DNA of 64,000 nucleotides from Dehalococcoidia bacterium UBA1141 (lineage in GTDB: Bacteria; Chloroflexota; Dehalococcoidia; Lucifugimonadales; UBA3495), in NCBI GenBank assembly GCA_002311385.1, contig DCAE01000141.1:18210-82209 (forward strand), read 5' to 3'. The number at the start of each line of letters is the position of its first letter. The first letter of the stretch is position 1. The notes beneath the pieces are model-generated. The model was not told the origin of the DNA and made no database searches. It saw nothing but the letters and a program-made list of their open reading frames with translations. The translations under genes were made by a program, and so were the position numbers. Shown here piece after piece: positions 24,989-33,863 of this stretch.

Positions 24989-26263
24989 AACGTCGAAGCC
25001 AGTGTACGGCCTCAGGACTTGAGGGATCACCACCGAGCCGTCTTTTTGCTGGTAATTCTCTAGGATGGCTATGATGACACGGGGCAGCGCCAAGCCAGAG
25101 CCGTTTAAGGTGTGCACCAACTGGGGTCTGGAGCCTTGGTTTTGAGAATTATCGGGCCGGTAGCGCAGGCTGGTGCGGCGAGCCTGGAAGTCGGTGCAGT
25201 TGGAGCACGAGCTGACTTCCAACCACTCCTCACAACCAGCGGCCCAAACCTCTATGTCGTAGGTCATCGCCGAAGCGAACCCCAAGTCGCCGGTGCACAG
25301 TTGCAGAACCCGGTAGGGCAGCTCCAAGCGTCGGCAGACGTCTTCGGCGTTGTCCAACAGCTTCTCCAGTTCATCCTCGGATGTTTCGGGCGTCACCAGT
25401 TGGTACATCTCAACCTTATCGAATTGGTGGACCCGCTTGATACCCCGGGTGTCTCTGCCTGCGGCTGCCTTCTCCCGCCGGAAACAGGGGGTATGGGCCA
25501 CGTATTTCAAGGGCAATTGGCTGGCGGAGAGTATCTCGTCGCGGTGCAGGTTAGTGATTGGCACCTCTGCTGTGGGAATCAGCCAAAGGTCGTCCTCGTC
25601 GTCGTGGTACAGGTTGTCGGCAAACTTGGGCAGATTGCCGGATCCCAGCATGGATTCCTTCTTGACCATCAGTGGCAGTGTTACTTCGGTGTAGCCGTGC
25701 TCGCTGGAATGCAGGTCCAGCATCCATGAAATCAATGCACGGTTTAACTTGGCGCCCATGCCGGTCATGGTAAAGAAGCGGCTGCCTGCAACCTTCACAC
25801 CCCGTTGAAAGTCAATCAGGCCCAGGTTCTCACCTAAATCCCAGTGAGGAACCGGGGTGAAGTCCAGGGTGGGTATCTCTCCCCAACTCCGGGCGACGAT
25901 GTTGTCTTCTTCTCCGTCGCCTTTGGGCACTCGGGGTAGAGGAAGATTGGGCAACCCCAGCAGGATTTCGTTGATTTGCTCCTGCAAGACCCTTTCTTGT
26001 TGCTCAAGGGCGGAGATTCTATCGCCCACCTGCCGCATCTCCTGAACGATTTCCGGGGCTGGGTCCTGGCCTAATTTGCGGGCTTTGCCAATCTCCCCGC
26101 TTACCCGGTTGCGCTCCCCGCGCAGGTCATCCCGCTCGGTCACGGCGGAGCGTCTCTTGATATCCAACTCCAAGATTTGGTCCAGAGGATCGTCTTCGCC
26201 CCTGGCTGCCAATCCCTGCCTGACTTGATCAGGGTCGTTTCTAATTAAGTCGATTGATATCAT
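24977..26263 (-). CDS. serS: Seryl-tRNA synthetase
   Basis: This 428-residue class II synthetase charges tRNA-Ser. It has the N-terminal long coiled-coil arm (about residues 30-100: RRSAVTERDDLRGERNRVSGEIGKARKLG and on), motif 2 FRREKAAAGRDTRG near 270, and motif 3 with NGSGLALPRVIIAILENYQ near the end. Length and motifs are normal. It follows lysS with only three bases between them, so the two synthetases form one operon. No T-box leader was seen upstream of either gene. Confidence 0.95.
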   Translation of the reverse strand: MISIDLIRNDPDQVRQGLAARGEDDPLDQILELDIKRRSAVTERDDLRGERNRVSGEIGKARKLGQDPAPEIVQEMRQVGDRISALEQQERVLQEQINEILLGLPNLPLPRVPKGDGEEDNIVARSWGEIPTLDFTPVPHWDLGENLGLIDFQRGVKVAGSRFFTMTGMGAKLNRALISWMLDLHSSEHGYTEVTLPLMVKKESMLGSGNLPKFADNLYHDDEDDLWLIPTAEVPITNLHRDEILSASQLPLKYVAHTPCFRREKAAAGRDTRGIKRVHQFDKVEMYQLVTPETSEDELEKLLDNAEDVCRRLELPYRVLQLCTGDLGFASAMTYDIEVWAAGCEEWLEVSSCSNCTDFQARRTSLRYRPDNSQNQGSRPQLVHTLNGSGLALPRVIIAILENYQQKDGSVVIPQVLRPYTGFDVIPA

Positions 26264-26266
26264 TAA

Positions 26267-27814
26267 TCACTCTGAGTTGTCTTTGTCCTCTTCCTGTTCT
26301 ATGCTTTGGTCAAAGCTTTCAGGGTCAGTGTTAATACTGCGCATCTGGGGGAAGAGCATAACGTCTCTGATGGACGGTTGAGAAGACAGCAGCATCACTA
26401 GACGGTCTATGCCCATACCTAGTCCTCCCGTGGGCGGCATTCCGTATTCCAAGGCCAAGAGAAAGTCCTCGTCCTTGCGGTCTACTTCCTCGTCTTGATG
26501 GGTCAGTCGAATGTCCTCTTGGGAATCCAGCCTCTCCCTTTGCACCGCAGGGTCGTTCAGTTCGGTGTAGGAGTTGGCTATCTCCATACCAGCGGCGAAG
26601 GCCTCGAAGCGCTCGACGTATCCCGGAACCTCCGGCTTGGCTTTGGCCAGCGGGGACATCTCCTCCGGGTAGTCCATCAAAAAAGTTGGTTGGATCAGCT
26701 TTGGCTCCACGAATGTGGAAATCAACTGGTCTATTAGCCGCCCCCGGCTATCCCTGGGCCCGGCTTCCAGCCCCAGCTCGGTGGCCCGCTTTGCCAGGGA
26801 AGCATGGTCCGGGAACTCATCAATGTCTATGCCACCGTAGCTGATTAGGGCTTCACGCAGTCCCAACCGTTGCCAGGGTGGGGCGAAGTCAATCATGTGT
26901 TCGCCGAAAGGAATCTCGGTGGTCCCTCGCACATCCAGGCATATGGTGGAGACCATGGACTCCACCATTTCCAATACGTCGTTGTAATCGGCGTAAGCCT
27001 CGTAGCTTTCCAGCAAGGTGAATTCGGGGTTGTGGTCTTGGTCGATGCCCTCGTTTCGAAAAACGCGGCCCAGTTCGTAAACTTTGTCGAAGCCACCTAT
27101 TATCAGGCGCTTCAGGTAAAGCTCGGTGGCGATGCGTAGGTACAGTTGCTGGTCCAGAGCGTTGTGATGAGTCACGAAGGGCCGGGCATTGGCGCCAGCG
27201 GCCACCGGGACCAACACTGGAGTATCTACCTCTAGGAACCCCCGATCATCCAGAAACCGGCGCATACCCCGGATTATCTTGCTGCGTTGGGTGAACACTT
27301 CCATGATTTCCGGGTTGGAAATCAGGTCCAGATACCTCTGCCGGTACCGAATCTCCACGTCCCTAAGCCCATGGAATTTCTCCGGCAATGGCCGCATGCC
27401 CTTGGCCGCCAGCGTGAGTTCTTGGGCGTCAATCGTGACCTGCCCGGTACGTGTGCGAATCATGGACCCGGTGACGCCCAAGTGGTCGCCAACGTCTAGG
27501 TCCTTCAGCATTTCGAATCTGTCGCCCAGGGTGTTCTGACGGACCAGGACTTGAAGGGTGCCGGAAGAGTCTCTGATGTCGAGGAATGCTGCTTTCCCCA
27601 TGTTACGGACGGAGACGATACGTCCCGCCACCGTCAGGTCTTTGGCGGTTGCTTCGTCCTGGCCGTCGTTTTCAACAGCCTCGAAGAGTCTGACAGCAGA
27701 TGCGGTATCGCAGCTGCGGTTCAGCCGGGGCGGATAGGGGTCTATGCCCTGTTGGCGAAGCCGGTCCAGTTTGACCTGCCTGCTGCCAAGCAGCGTTTCT
27801 TCCCGGTCGGGCAT
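26267..27814 (-). CDS. lysS: Lysyl-tRNA synthetase, class II
   Basis: This 515-residue class II lysyl-tRNA synthetase has an N-terminal OB-fold anticodon-binding domain (TVAGRIVSVRNMGKAAFLDI, about 65-85), motif 1 region RSKIIRGMRRFLDDRGFLEVDTPVL, motif 2 FRNEGIDQDHNPEFTLLE and motif 3 GLGMGIDRLVM. The acidic C-terminus (SIEQEEDKDNSE) is longer than usual but harmless. It is the first gene of a lysS-serS pair. The preceding minus-strand gene is a DUF3800 protein 140 bases away; the gap holds a CGCCGAA-TT-TCGGCGG palindrome near 27857-27873 without a T-run. Confidence 0.95.
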   Translation of the reverse strand: MPDREETLLGSRQVKLDRLRQQGIDPYPPRLNRSCDTASAVRLFEAVENDGQDEATAKDLTVAGRIVSVRNMGKAAFLDIRDSSGTLQVLVRQNTLGDRFEMLKDLDVGDHLGVTGSMIRTRTGQVTIDAQELTLAAKGMRPLPEKFHGLRDVEIRYRQRYLDLISNPEIMEVFTQRSKIIRGMRRFLDDRGFLEVDTPVLVPVAAGANARPFVTHHNALDQQLYLRIATELYLKRLIIGGFDKVYELGRVFRNEGIDQDHNPEFTLLESYEAYADYNDVLEMVESMVSTICLDVRGTTEIPFGEHMIDFAPPWQRLGLREALISYGGIDIDEFPDHASLAKRATELGLEAGPRDSRGRLIDQLISTFVEPKLIQPTFLMDYPEEMSPLAKAKPEVPGYVERFEAFAAGMEIANSYTELNDPAVQRERLDSQEDIRLTHQDEEVDRKDEDFLLALEYGMPPTGGLGMGIDRLVMLLSSQPSIRDVMLFPQMRSINTDPESFDQSIEQEEDKDNSE

Positions 27815-27954
27815 TGTTATTCAGGCTCCAAGTTAAAGCTAAGCTATTAGGCCCTGGCGCCGAATTTCGGCGGCGAGCATCAGCATAACATTTTTGCCGA
27901 ATTTGGGAGAGGGGGCAGAGGCGCCGGGAGCGGAAATCGCTCAGCCTTTGAGCG

Positions 27955-28722
27955 TTAGACTTGGACCGGGTATATTACCTGGACCACGTCATTGTCCCGC
28001 AGCGTATCGAAATAAGGCTGAGGACTATCGGGGTTCTGGAGCCAGCGACGGGTGAAGTAGGCGCACATGTTGGACAACTGTGTGCCCACGGAATGGTCCG
28101 GGCCAACGAAGCAAAAGTTTTCCAATAATGCCGTGGCGTCCATACCATCGTCGGACTTTAGGAACTGGGACATGAGCTTTGGCTCTATTGAACTGCCTTC
28201 TGCTGCCACCACCAAGGCGAAATCCTTGATTGGCCACTGGGAGGCCATTACCTGCTCAGAGGTAAGCCCGACCATAACCAGTTCGTCAAGGAGCATGTTT
28301 AGGGCCATCAAGAACCGGCTGATTACCGGCTCTGACGGGTACTCCCAGACTGCCGCCGGGCTATCATTGTCGATTTTAGCCTGGGCGAATTTCTGCTTGT
28401 CCACATAGGATATTATTACCGGAGTCTTTCGCCTAATCAGAATGTCCATGCAGTTTTGTAGCAACTGATGGCGCTTTTCCACACCCCAAGAAACGTAATG
28501 ACCGGTGCCCTGGTAAATCTCCGCTGGGCGTAGGTATCTTGGAGTTCCCTCCTCTCCCTGAGCCCGACCAAAGTGTCGGCGGTAGAGGGCGTCGAATTCC
28601 CCGCTGATGGAAACGGCCTGACTCTCGTGTATCAGCAGGCCGGTGTTGACGTGGTGAGGCTGAGTTGTATCGTTGACGCTGGTGCCGGTGTTACCCGACT
28701 CACCCAAGTACACTAGGTACAT
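27955..28722 (-). CDS. DUF3800-family protein with altered acidic residues
   Basis: This 255-residue protein matches the DUF3800 family, which has an RNase H-like fold and usually starts with YxDESGNxG. Here the motif is YLGESGNTG, with Gly for the conserved Asp (residue 7). The late motif that usually reads IQxAD is TQLSN, with Asn for the second conserved Asp. Family function is unknown; some members occur with defence or mobile genes, but here the neighbours are rplY and lysS. The rest of the fold looks intact. Loss of both acids suggests a non-catalytic member, or base changes at those codons. Confidence 0.8.
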   Translation of the reverse strand: MYLVYLGESGNTGTSVNDTTQPHHVNTGLLIHESQAVSISGEFDALYRRHFGRAQGEEGTPRYLRPAEIYQGTGHYVSWGVEKRHQLLQNCMDILIRRKTPVIISYVDKQKFAQAKIDNDSPAAVWEYPSEPVISRFLMALNMLLDELVMVGLTSEQVMASQWPIKDFALVVAAEGSSIEPKLMSQFLKSDDGMDATALLENFCFVGPDHSVGTQLSNMCAYFTRRWLQNPDSPQPYFDTLRDNDVVQVIYPVQV

Positions 28723-28765
28723 GGCGTTATTACTCTACAAAAATCAACAGACACCCGCTTCATGA

Positions 28766-29416
28766 CTAATCTTCCTCGGCCGATGGTGATTCCTCTTCGC
28801 CTTCAGCTTCTGCTCCCGCATCACCCTCTGCCGGTTCGAATTCAACCTCTGCCCTAGGCAGTTCGATTCTGATGATCAATTCTTCCGTGTCGGTCAATAC
28901 CGTGACGTTGGCGCTCAAGTTAATGTCGCTAACACGTATGACCCCGTCGGCCTCGGTCAGAACGGACAGGTCGATTTCAATCTGACCAGGCATTTCCAGA
29001 GGCAGTGCCTGGACGTCCAATTGGCGCAGTTGATGCACAATGCTGCCGCCCACCGACCGAGCTCCAGCGGATTCGCCGATGAGAACGATGGGAACCTGGG
29101 CCGTTACGGGCCGGTTGATGTCGGCGAGGAGAAAATCCACGTGCAGTATTGTGTCGCGCATCGGTTCCCACTGGATTTCCCGGGCGAAGGCCAACTTGCT
29201 CCCGGATTCTCCTTGGATGGTGATTTCTATGGCGGTATTTCCACCGGCCAATGACAATACCTGGATTAGCTTTTGGCTCTGGCATTGCAAAGGACGGGAG
29301 TCGGAGTCCGGACCGTAAAGATGAACGGGAATTATTCCCGCTCGTCTGAGCCGTTGCACCTTTTTGCCCAGTAAATCCCGGGGTTCCAATTCTAGCTTGA
29401 TGGCCTGCGTTGTCAT
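28766..29416 (-). CDS. rplY: 50S ribosomal protein L25/general stress protein Ctc
   Basis: This 216-residue L25 of the long Ctc type binds 5S rRNA. The N-terminal domain has LELEPRDLLGKKVQRLRRAGIIPVHLYG, the TL5 domain follows, and the C-terminus is a long acidic tail (AEGDAGAEAEGEEESPSAEED). I start it at ATG 29416, ten bases after AGGAG; an upstream TTG at 29437 lies within the ribosome site itself and is unlikely. Ctc-type L25 proteins are often stress-induced. It precedes the DUF3800 gene by 43 bases on the same strand. Confidence 0.92.
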   Translation of the reverse strand: MTTQAIKLELEPRDLLGKKVQRLRRAGIIPVHLYGPDSDSRPLQCQSQKLIQVLSLAGGNTAIEITIQGESGSKLAFAREIQWEPMRDTILHVDFLLADINRPVTAQVPIVLIGESAGARSVGGSIVHQLRQLDVQALPLEMPGQIEIDLSVLTEADGVIRVSDINLSANVTVLTDTEELIIRIELPRAEVEFEPAEGDAGAEAEGEEESPSAEED

Positions 29417-29681
29417 GGGTTGCGTTTCTCCTGTCAAACTCGGGCCGATACGGCCCGAAACACATTTCTAGCTGGAAATACAATAAAAGTCAGCCGCCTA
29501 ATAGTATCATCAGGCCCAAGGAATAGAAACCTGAAAGATACTTGCCAAGCACGATCGTCAGTCCCGATGTTATGTCTTAATGGGTCGGCCCGGTTTCTTG
29601 CGGTTCCCGATTTTGTTGACAATCAAGGTATTATGAGTTTGAAAAAGGCCCATTCGCCCAACGGCTTAGAGAGGTTTAGAG

Positions 29682-30599
29682 ATGGCATCTTCCCCCGACG
29701 TGGGTCACGGCCTATCCCTTTATGATGCTGCCCGCCAGATTGGTGTGCCCTTTACCCAGGAAAACCGGCCCACCGACAAAGATATTCTGGTCCACGGCAT
29801 GAACTTTCATTACCTGGAGTGGGGCGATTCGGCCAACCCAAAGATTCTCATGCTTCACGGCAATTCTCAACAGTCACACAGCTGGGATTTCATCAGTCTC
29901 TCGCTCTCCGACAGATACAACGTTATCGCATTGGACCAGCGGGGGCACGGCGACAGCGATTGGGCGGCAGCGGGGGACTACTCGCTGGAAGCCCAAGTTG
30001 GCGACTTGGACGGCTTCGTGAAAGCCCTGGGTTTGGACCAATTCGTGCTCATGGGCCATTCCATGGGAGGTCGAAACAGCTACGTTTGGGCCTCGAGCAA
30101 CTCGTGGCTTTTGCGCGGATTGGTGATTGTAGACACCGGGCCCGAGACTCAACGAGGTGGACGAAACCGGATAAAGACCTTCCGGGAATTGCCCGACGAA
30201 TTGGACTCCTTCGAAGAGTTTTCCCAAAGAATCCAAGAATATACCGGTCGCACCCAAGAGCAAGTGGAAGGGGCGCTGAAATACAGCATCCGCCAGCGTC
30301 AGGACGGAAAATGGACCTGGAAGTACGATAAAGCCATGCGAGACCCCAGCCGCCAGGAAACGGGATGGGAGCCTGAGCAGCTCTGGGCAAGCTGGAGCCG
30401 CATCGATTGCCCCACATTGGTGTTGCGGGGTGACCGGAGCGACCTATTCGACGAAGAAACCATGCAAAAGATGCAAGAATCCATCGGCGACTGCGAGACT
30501 GTAACGATCGCCAGGGCCGGTCACTTGGTTCAGGGCGACAACCCGGCTGATTTTCTGACGGCGGTGGAAGCCTGGTTCAATAAAAGGCTGGTTCAATAA
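29682..30599 (+). CDS. Alpha/beta hydrolase
   Basis: This 305-residue alpha/beta-fold hydrolase has a complete triad: oxyanion-loop LHGNSQQSH, the nucleophile elbow GHSMGG (Ser near 130), an Asp in VLRGDRSD and the His in ARAGHLVQGDNP. The fold and length resemble epoxide hydrolases, C-C bond hydrolases and haloalkane-dehalogenase relatives; the substrate cannot be named. The last codons lie in a perfect 16-bp tandem duplication, which replaces the expected stop and adds a few residues (NKRLVQ) to the C-terminus. The gene stands alone between the minus-strand rplY group and a repeat-filled spacer. Confidence 0.85.
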   Translation: MASSPDVGHGLSLYDAARQIGVPFTQENRPTDKDILVHGMNFHYLEWGDSANPKILMLHGNSQQSHSWDFISLSLSDRYNVIALDQRGHGDSDWAAAGDYSLEAQVGDLDGFVKALGLDQFVLMGHSMGGRNSYVWASSNSWLLRGLVIVDTGPETQRGGRNRIKTFRELPDELDSFEEFSQRIQEYTGRTQEQVEGALKYSIRQRQDGKWTWKYDKAMRDPSRQETGWEPEQLWASWSRIDCPTLVLRGDRSDLFDEETMQKMQESIGDCETVTIARAGHLVQGDNPADFLTAVEAWFNKRLVQ

Positions 30600-30604
30600 A
30601 AGGC
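30573..30604. repeat. Perfect 16-bp tandem duplication across a stop codon
   Basis: TGGTTCAATAAAAGGC occurs twice without a gap (30573-30588 and 30589-30604). The TAA is out of frame in the first copy and is the in-frame stop of the hydrolase in the second, because 16 is not a multiple of three. Confidence 0.9.
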
Positions 30605-31088
30605 TCAGATAACGACAGGACGAATCACCGTGGGATGAGGTCTACCGGTCCTAGCTGAGCGGCAACGGTTCGACAAGCTCACCACGGGCGCGTCCTCAAG
30701 CTCACTCTGAACGTCCCCAAGCTCGCTCACCCTGAGCGTCCTCAAGCTCACTACGAGCGCCCTCAAGCTCACCACGAACGCCCTTAAGCTCACCACGAAC
30801 GTGTAAAGCTCGCTCACCCGTTCGTCCTGAGCTTGTCGAAGGATATACATCATTGGGTATGCTTAGGTGAATTCTTGCCAGTTGCTCAGCCACCAATTGC
30901 CGCTCGCGGCTGCCTGGTTAATTACCTAACATACTCAAAAATGGCGATGGTTCGACAAGCTCACCACGAACTGGGTTACCGACGAAGGGGGTTAGCGCCG
31001 AACGGGGTTAGCAACGAGCGGGCTTAGCCACGAGCGGTTCTGACTGACCGCCAGAGGGCCTATCGGTGTCTAATGCTGGCGGTTAACT
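30600..31088. repeat. Gene-free spacer filled with short repeats
   Basis: This 489-base gap has no supportable gene. From 30666 to 30850 it holds about eight degenerate copies of a unit built on CAAGCTCACCACGAACG, ending with CCTGAGCTTGTCGAAGG; another copy, GGTTCGACAAGCTCACCACGAAC, begins near 30951. At 30975-31038 there are four 16-bp direct repeats of the form GTTAGCNACGAGCGGG. Near the end ACCGCCAG (31047-31054) pairs with CTGGCGGT (31076-31083) just beyond the stop of the iron-transporter gene and could form a weak hairpin. GTTCGACAAGCTCACCACG-type words are scattered between genes in many bacteria; one more copy is at about 21384-21406. Confidence 0.75.
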
Positions 31089-32372
31089 TTACGACACTAG
31101 GCGAGGTATTCCGTCGCCCAAGCCGAAACCTATGATGGCCGAAACTGCCCCGATTGCCAAAATCTCCAGGCCCTGTAATACGGGAGAGCGTTGCACCAAG
31201 CGGCCTTTCCCCATGCCCAGCACAAATAGCCCCACCAAAGCCGCCGCGATCGAGACCCCGATGGCTGTCCAGCCGTCCAGCACCATGTGGGGCACGATGG
31301 GTATGAATGCCCCCAAGACGAATGAAGAACCCATTGCCAGGGCGTCTTTTACCGGATTGGTGGTGTCATCGGGACTGAGCCCCAGTTCTTTTTCCACCAG
31401 TGTGCGTAGCCACAAATCCTTGTCCTGAGCAATCTCGTCGGCCAAGTGGCGCGCTTCCTCGTAGCTCCTGCCCTCTCGCTGAAAGATGACGGTTAGTTCG
31501 GCCAATTCCTCGGCGGGATTGGCCTCAAGCTCTGCGGCTTCTTGAGCGATCTCGGAACGGCGAACGTCCTGTTCCGCCCGGGAGCCCAGATAGGCGCCGG
31601 TGGCCATGGAAATCATGCCTGCCAGCGCCCCGGCCAAGCCTGCTACCAAGACCAACGAGGTTTGGTCCACTGCGACTGCCACCGACGTCACCAAGGCCAA
31701 TGTGCTGAGGATTCCGTCTTGTGCGCCAAAGACCACTTCACGCAGTCGAATAAGCGAAGCCACCCGCCACCGCTCCCGGTCGATTTCCATGGCGGCGCTG
31801 ACGTAGGTGTCCAACTCGGTGGCTGGGATCGGGCTGGAATACTCCGGCGCTACAGATGGTGAGCCGGCTTCAGGTGAGTCGGGTCCAGTCGACTCAGTAA
31901 CCCGGGTTGCGGCCAGCACCGGAGGTGACTCTGGGGATAGTGATGCGGGTGCGGCCGCCAAACCGGACTGCTTTGACTCCAGCAATGCCAATGCTTTGTT
32001 GAACACCTCAAGGTGGTGACGCTCCCGCTCCAAAGCCAGGTTGAAGGAGTCGGCGGCTCCCTGGTTGCCTTCGTCCAAAGCGTCTTGAATCATGCGGGGG
32101 TACATGGTGCTGAACTCTTTAGCTTCCCCGATGGTCACGGTGCGTAGATTCTCAACCGTGGGCTTGATGTCGCCGGACACGCGCAGGTGATTCATTCCGT
32201 GGATAGTTTCGGCTCCAGCCACCTCCTGGAATACCTGGGCCACTTCGGGCAGACCCTCTTCGAGCGCCTTGTGAGCATAGGCATTGTATTTCAGGTAGGC
32301 CAAAGCTTCGGCGACGATGGCGTTCCACAGGTTTCTTTCGGTCTTTGTTAAATTAATGGAGTCGGATGCCAT
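31089..32372 (-). CDS. Ferritin-like/VIT1 fusion, probable MbfA-type iron transporter
   Basis: This 427-residue protein fuses an N-terminal rubrerythrin/ferritin-like four-helix domain to a C-terminal VIT1/CCC1 membrane transporter. Di-iron ligands are suggested by AETIHGMNH (Glu55, His58) and ERERHHLEVF near 125. A Pro/Ser/Ala-rich linker (about 140-190) joins it to the VIT1 part, which starts with RLREVVFGAQDGILSTLALVT and has five hydrophobic segments. The same architecture is known from MbfA of Bradyrhizobium and Agrobacterium, which exports iron and protects against peroxide. I start it at ATG 32372 behind AAGGAAA. The likely role is iron detoxification at the cytoplasmic membrane. Confidence 0.87.
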   Translation of the reverse strand: MASDSINLTKTERNLWNAIVAEALAYLKYNAYAHKALEEGLPEVAQVFQEVAGAETIHGMNHLRVSGDIKPTVENLRTVTIGEAKEFSTMYPRMIQDALDEGNQGAADSFNLALERERHHLEVFNKALALLESKQSGLAAAPASLSPESPPVLAATRVTESTGPDSPEAGSPSVAPEYSSPIPATELDTYVSAAMEIDRERWRVASLIRLREVVFGAQDGILSTLALVTSVAVAVDQTSLVLVAGLAGALAGMISMATGAYLGSRAEQDVRRSEIAQEAAELEANPAEELAELTVIFQREGRSYEEARHLADEIAQDKDLWLRTLVEKELGLSPDDTTNPVKDALAMGSSFVLGAFIPIVPHMVLDGWTAIGVSIAAALVGLFVLGMGKGRLVQRSPVLQGLEILAIGAVSAIIGFGLGDGIPRLVS

Positions 32373-32534
32373 GATAGGTTTCCTTTCAGCTTGCCAATAT
32401 ATACAGGGCATGATGGCCGGATTCAGGGGTATTCCAGGCTCAGGCCAAGACCCATTATCACCCTATATTGTAACAGGCGATGTCGGGGGCGACCGTAGCT
32501 TGGCGGAGGTTTGAAAAGGGGCGCTGGTGAAGTG

Positions 32535-32948
32535 CTATGCTCCGGGGGAGGCGTGGTGGGCAATCATGCGCCATCCTTCAGGTGTGCGCATGAATATGTT
32601 GGTGGCCAAGATGCCGAAGTTGCTGGCGGTTCCTTGCAGTACGCTGCTGATGTTTTCCGTGCAGGTGACCCAGCCGCAATCGCCCACCACCACGGCGTTT
32701 ATGTACCTGATGTTGAAGAGCATCAGGGAGGTGTTTTGGAAGATGCGGTCCCAGCTTTGACGGATCATTTCCCAGTCCATCAAGGCCGGCCAACCGGGAT
32801 GGACGCACATGGCTTTTTCCGACTGATCCCACACATCGTCCATCATTTCGATGTCCAGTGCGCCAAAGGCGTCGTAGAACCTCTGGTTCGCTGCTTTTAA
32901 TTCTGTGATTTCCGGGGTATCGGGTTGCTCCGGGGTGTCAGCCTGCAT
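32535..32948 (-). CDS. NTF2-like (SnoaL/ketosteroid-isomerase-type) protein
   Basis: This 137-residue NTF2-fold protein has LKAANQRFYDAFGALDIEMMDDVW at the N-terminus and VGDCGWVTCTENISSVL and NIFMRTPEGWRMIAHHASP at the end, the usual pattern of the SnoaL_3/DUF4440 group. Such proteins are small-molecule isomerases or binding proteins. It starts six bases after the stop of the class II aldolase gene and is certainly co-transcribed with it. The joint substrate is unknown. Confidence 0.85.
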   Translation of the reverse strand: MQADTPEQPDTPEITELKAANQRFYDAFGALDIEMMDDVWDQSEKAMCVHPGWPALMDWEMIRQSWDRIFQNTSLMLFNIRYINAVVVGDCGWVTCTENISSVLQGTASNFGILATNIFMRTPEGWRMIAHHASPGA

Positions 32949-32954
32949 ATCTCC

Positions 32955-33662
32955 TCAGCATCCGGCCCGTCTGGCCCAATATTCCCAAGCACGGTCCCCT
33001 GAAAGAGGCCGCACCTGAGTCTGACCCATCAATTCCACCTCGCCGGGAGACAGGTAGGTCACTTCTCCCATGCCCAGGGATTCGCTTAATAGCTTGGCGT
33101 TGACTTGAAGGTAAATCGAGGCCATCACCGCCGTCTTGATTGACGACCCCACGACAAGACAGCCGTGGCCTCGCATTAGAGCCACACGGCCGTCAGCCAG
33201 GGCTTTGGCCAAGTCGCGGCCTTGGTCCATGGTGGTGACCAGCATATTAGTGTCGCCGAAGGTGTCGCGGATATCCCACACCGGTACCTGTTCTCCAATC
33301 ACCGCCGCCAAGTGGAAGATGGGCCGCAGGGGTGTGTTGGTGACGCCGTAGGGAATCACGGTCATGGAATGATTGTGAATCACCGCTTGCACATCGGGGC
33401 GAGCTTGGTAGACGCCGCCGTGGATGGGCCGCTCCGCATACATGGTGCGGTCCCCCTGGTTTATGGGTTCGCCGTCTAGGTTGTACTCCATCAGGTCCTC
33501 GGCGACCACCAGTTCGGGGGCTCGGGAACAAGATAGCCAGTAACGGTCAGGATTGTCAGGGTGGCGAAAACTAACATGGCCGAAGGCGTCAACCACGTCC
33601 TCATGGGCCAAGATGCGGTTGGCAATAACTAGGTCCAGTAGGTTTGTGCTGAGGTCGGTCAT
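32955..33662 (-). CDS. Class II aldolase/adducin-family protein
   Basis: This 235-residue class II aldolase-fold protein has the zinc ligands in IHNHSMTVIPYG (two His near 95-97) and MRGHGCLVVG (His near 160), and the acidic segment AERPIHGGVYQARPD, where Glu aligns with the catalytic acid of fuculose- and ribulose-phosphate aldolases. Lack of an obvious phosphate-binding pattern suggests a non-phosphorylated substrate or a decarboxylase-type member. The downstream SnoaL-like gene is six bases away. The upstream spacer to the NIPSNAP gene contains a strong hairpin (33768-33802). Confidence 0.86.
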   Translation of the reverse strand: MTDLSTNLLDLVIANRILAHEDVVDAFGHVSFRHPDNPDRYWLSCSRAPELVVAEDLMEYNLDGEPINQGDRTMYAERPIHGGVYQARPDVQAVIHNHSMTVIPYGVTNTPLRPIFHLAAVIGEQVPVWDIRDTFGDTNMLVTTMDQGRDLAKALADGRVALMRGHGCLVVGSSIKTAVMASIYLQVNAKLLSESLGMGEVTYLSPGEVELMGQTQVRPLSGDRAWEYWARRAGC

Positions 33663-33767
33663 ACAGCCCGGCCCTTGTTGATGTTCAATTTCGCCATCTT
33701 TGGGCGGTGAATCGGATGTCTAGTTTGCTAGAAGATTAACTGGGTTGGTGTGTGCGCTGATATGCGT

Positions 33768-33802
33768 TCTCCCCCACCGCCCATGTTGGGCGACGGGGGA
33801 GA
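33768..33802. other. Stepped hairpin between NIPSNAP and aldolase genes
   Basis: TCTCCCCC (33768-33775) pairs with GGGGGAGA (33795-33802), and inside it GCCCA pairs with TGGGC. No T-run follows on the minus strand, the strand of both flanking genes, so it is either a factor-dependent terminator or an RNA-stabilising structure. Confidence 0.5.
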
Positions 33803-33835
33803 GATTGGACTCGGGGTTTTTTAGGTCCGCCGAAT

Positions 33836-33863
33836 GCCGGTTAGTGCAAGCCGTTTAATGCAT
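33836..33863. repeat. 14-bp tandem duplication at the NIPSNAP stop codon
   Basis: GCCGGTTAGTGCAA (33836-33849) and GCCGTTTAATGCAT (33850-33863) share 11 of 14 bases. The TTA at 33855-33857 is the minus-strand stop; the first copy holds TTA in a different frame. Confidence 0.55.

Noticed and set aside
29417..29437. TTG 29437 as rplY start
   Set aside because: It overlaps the AGGAG ribosome site of ATG 29416, which matches the family N-terminus.
30605..30853. An 82-codon minus-strand frame (repeated FVVSLRA-type residues)
   Set aside because: It is simply the translation of the degenerate intergenic repeats.
30975..31038. Possible CRISPR-like array
   Set aside because: The four 16-bp units are directly adjacent with no spacers, and no cas gene is in the window.
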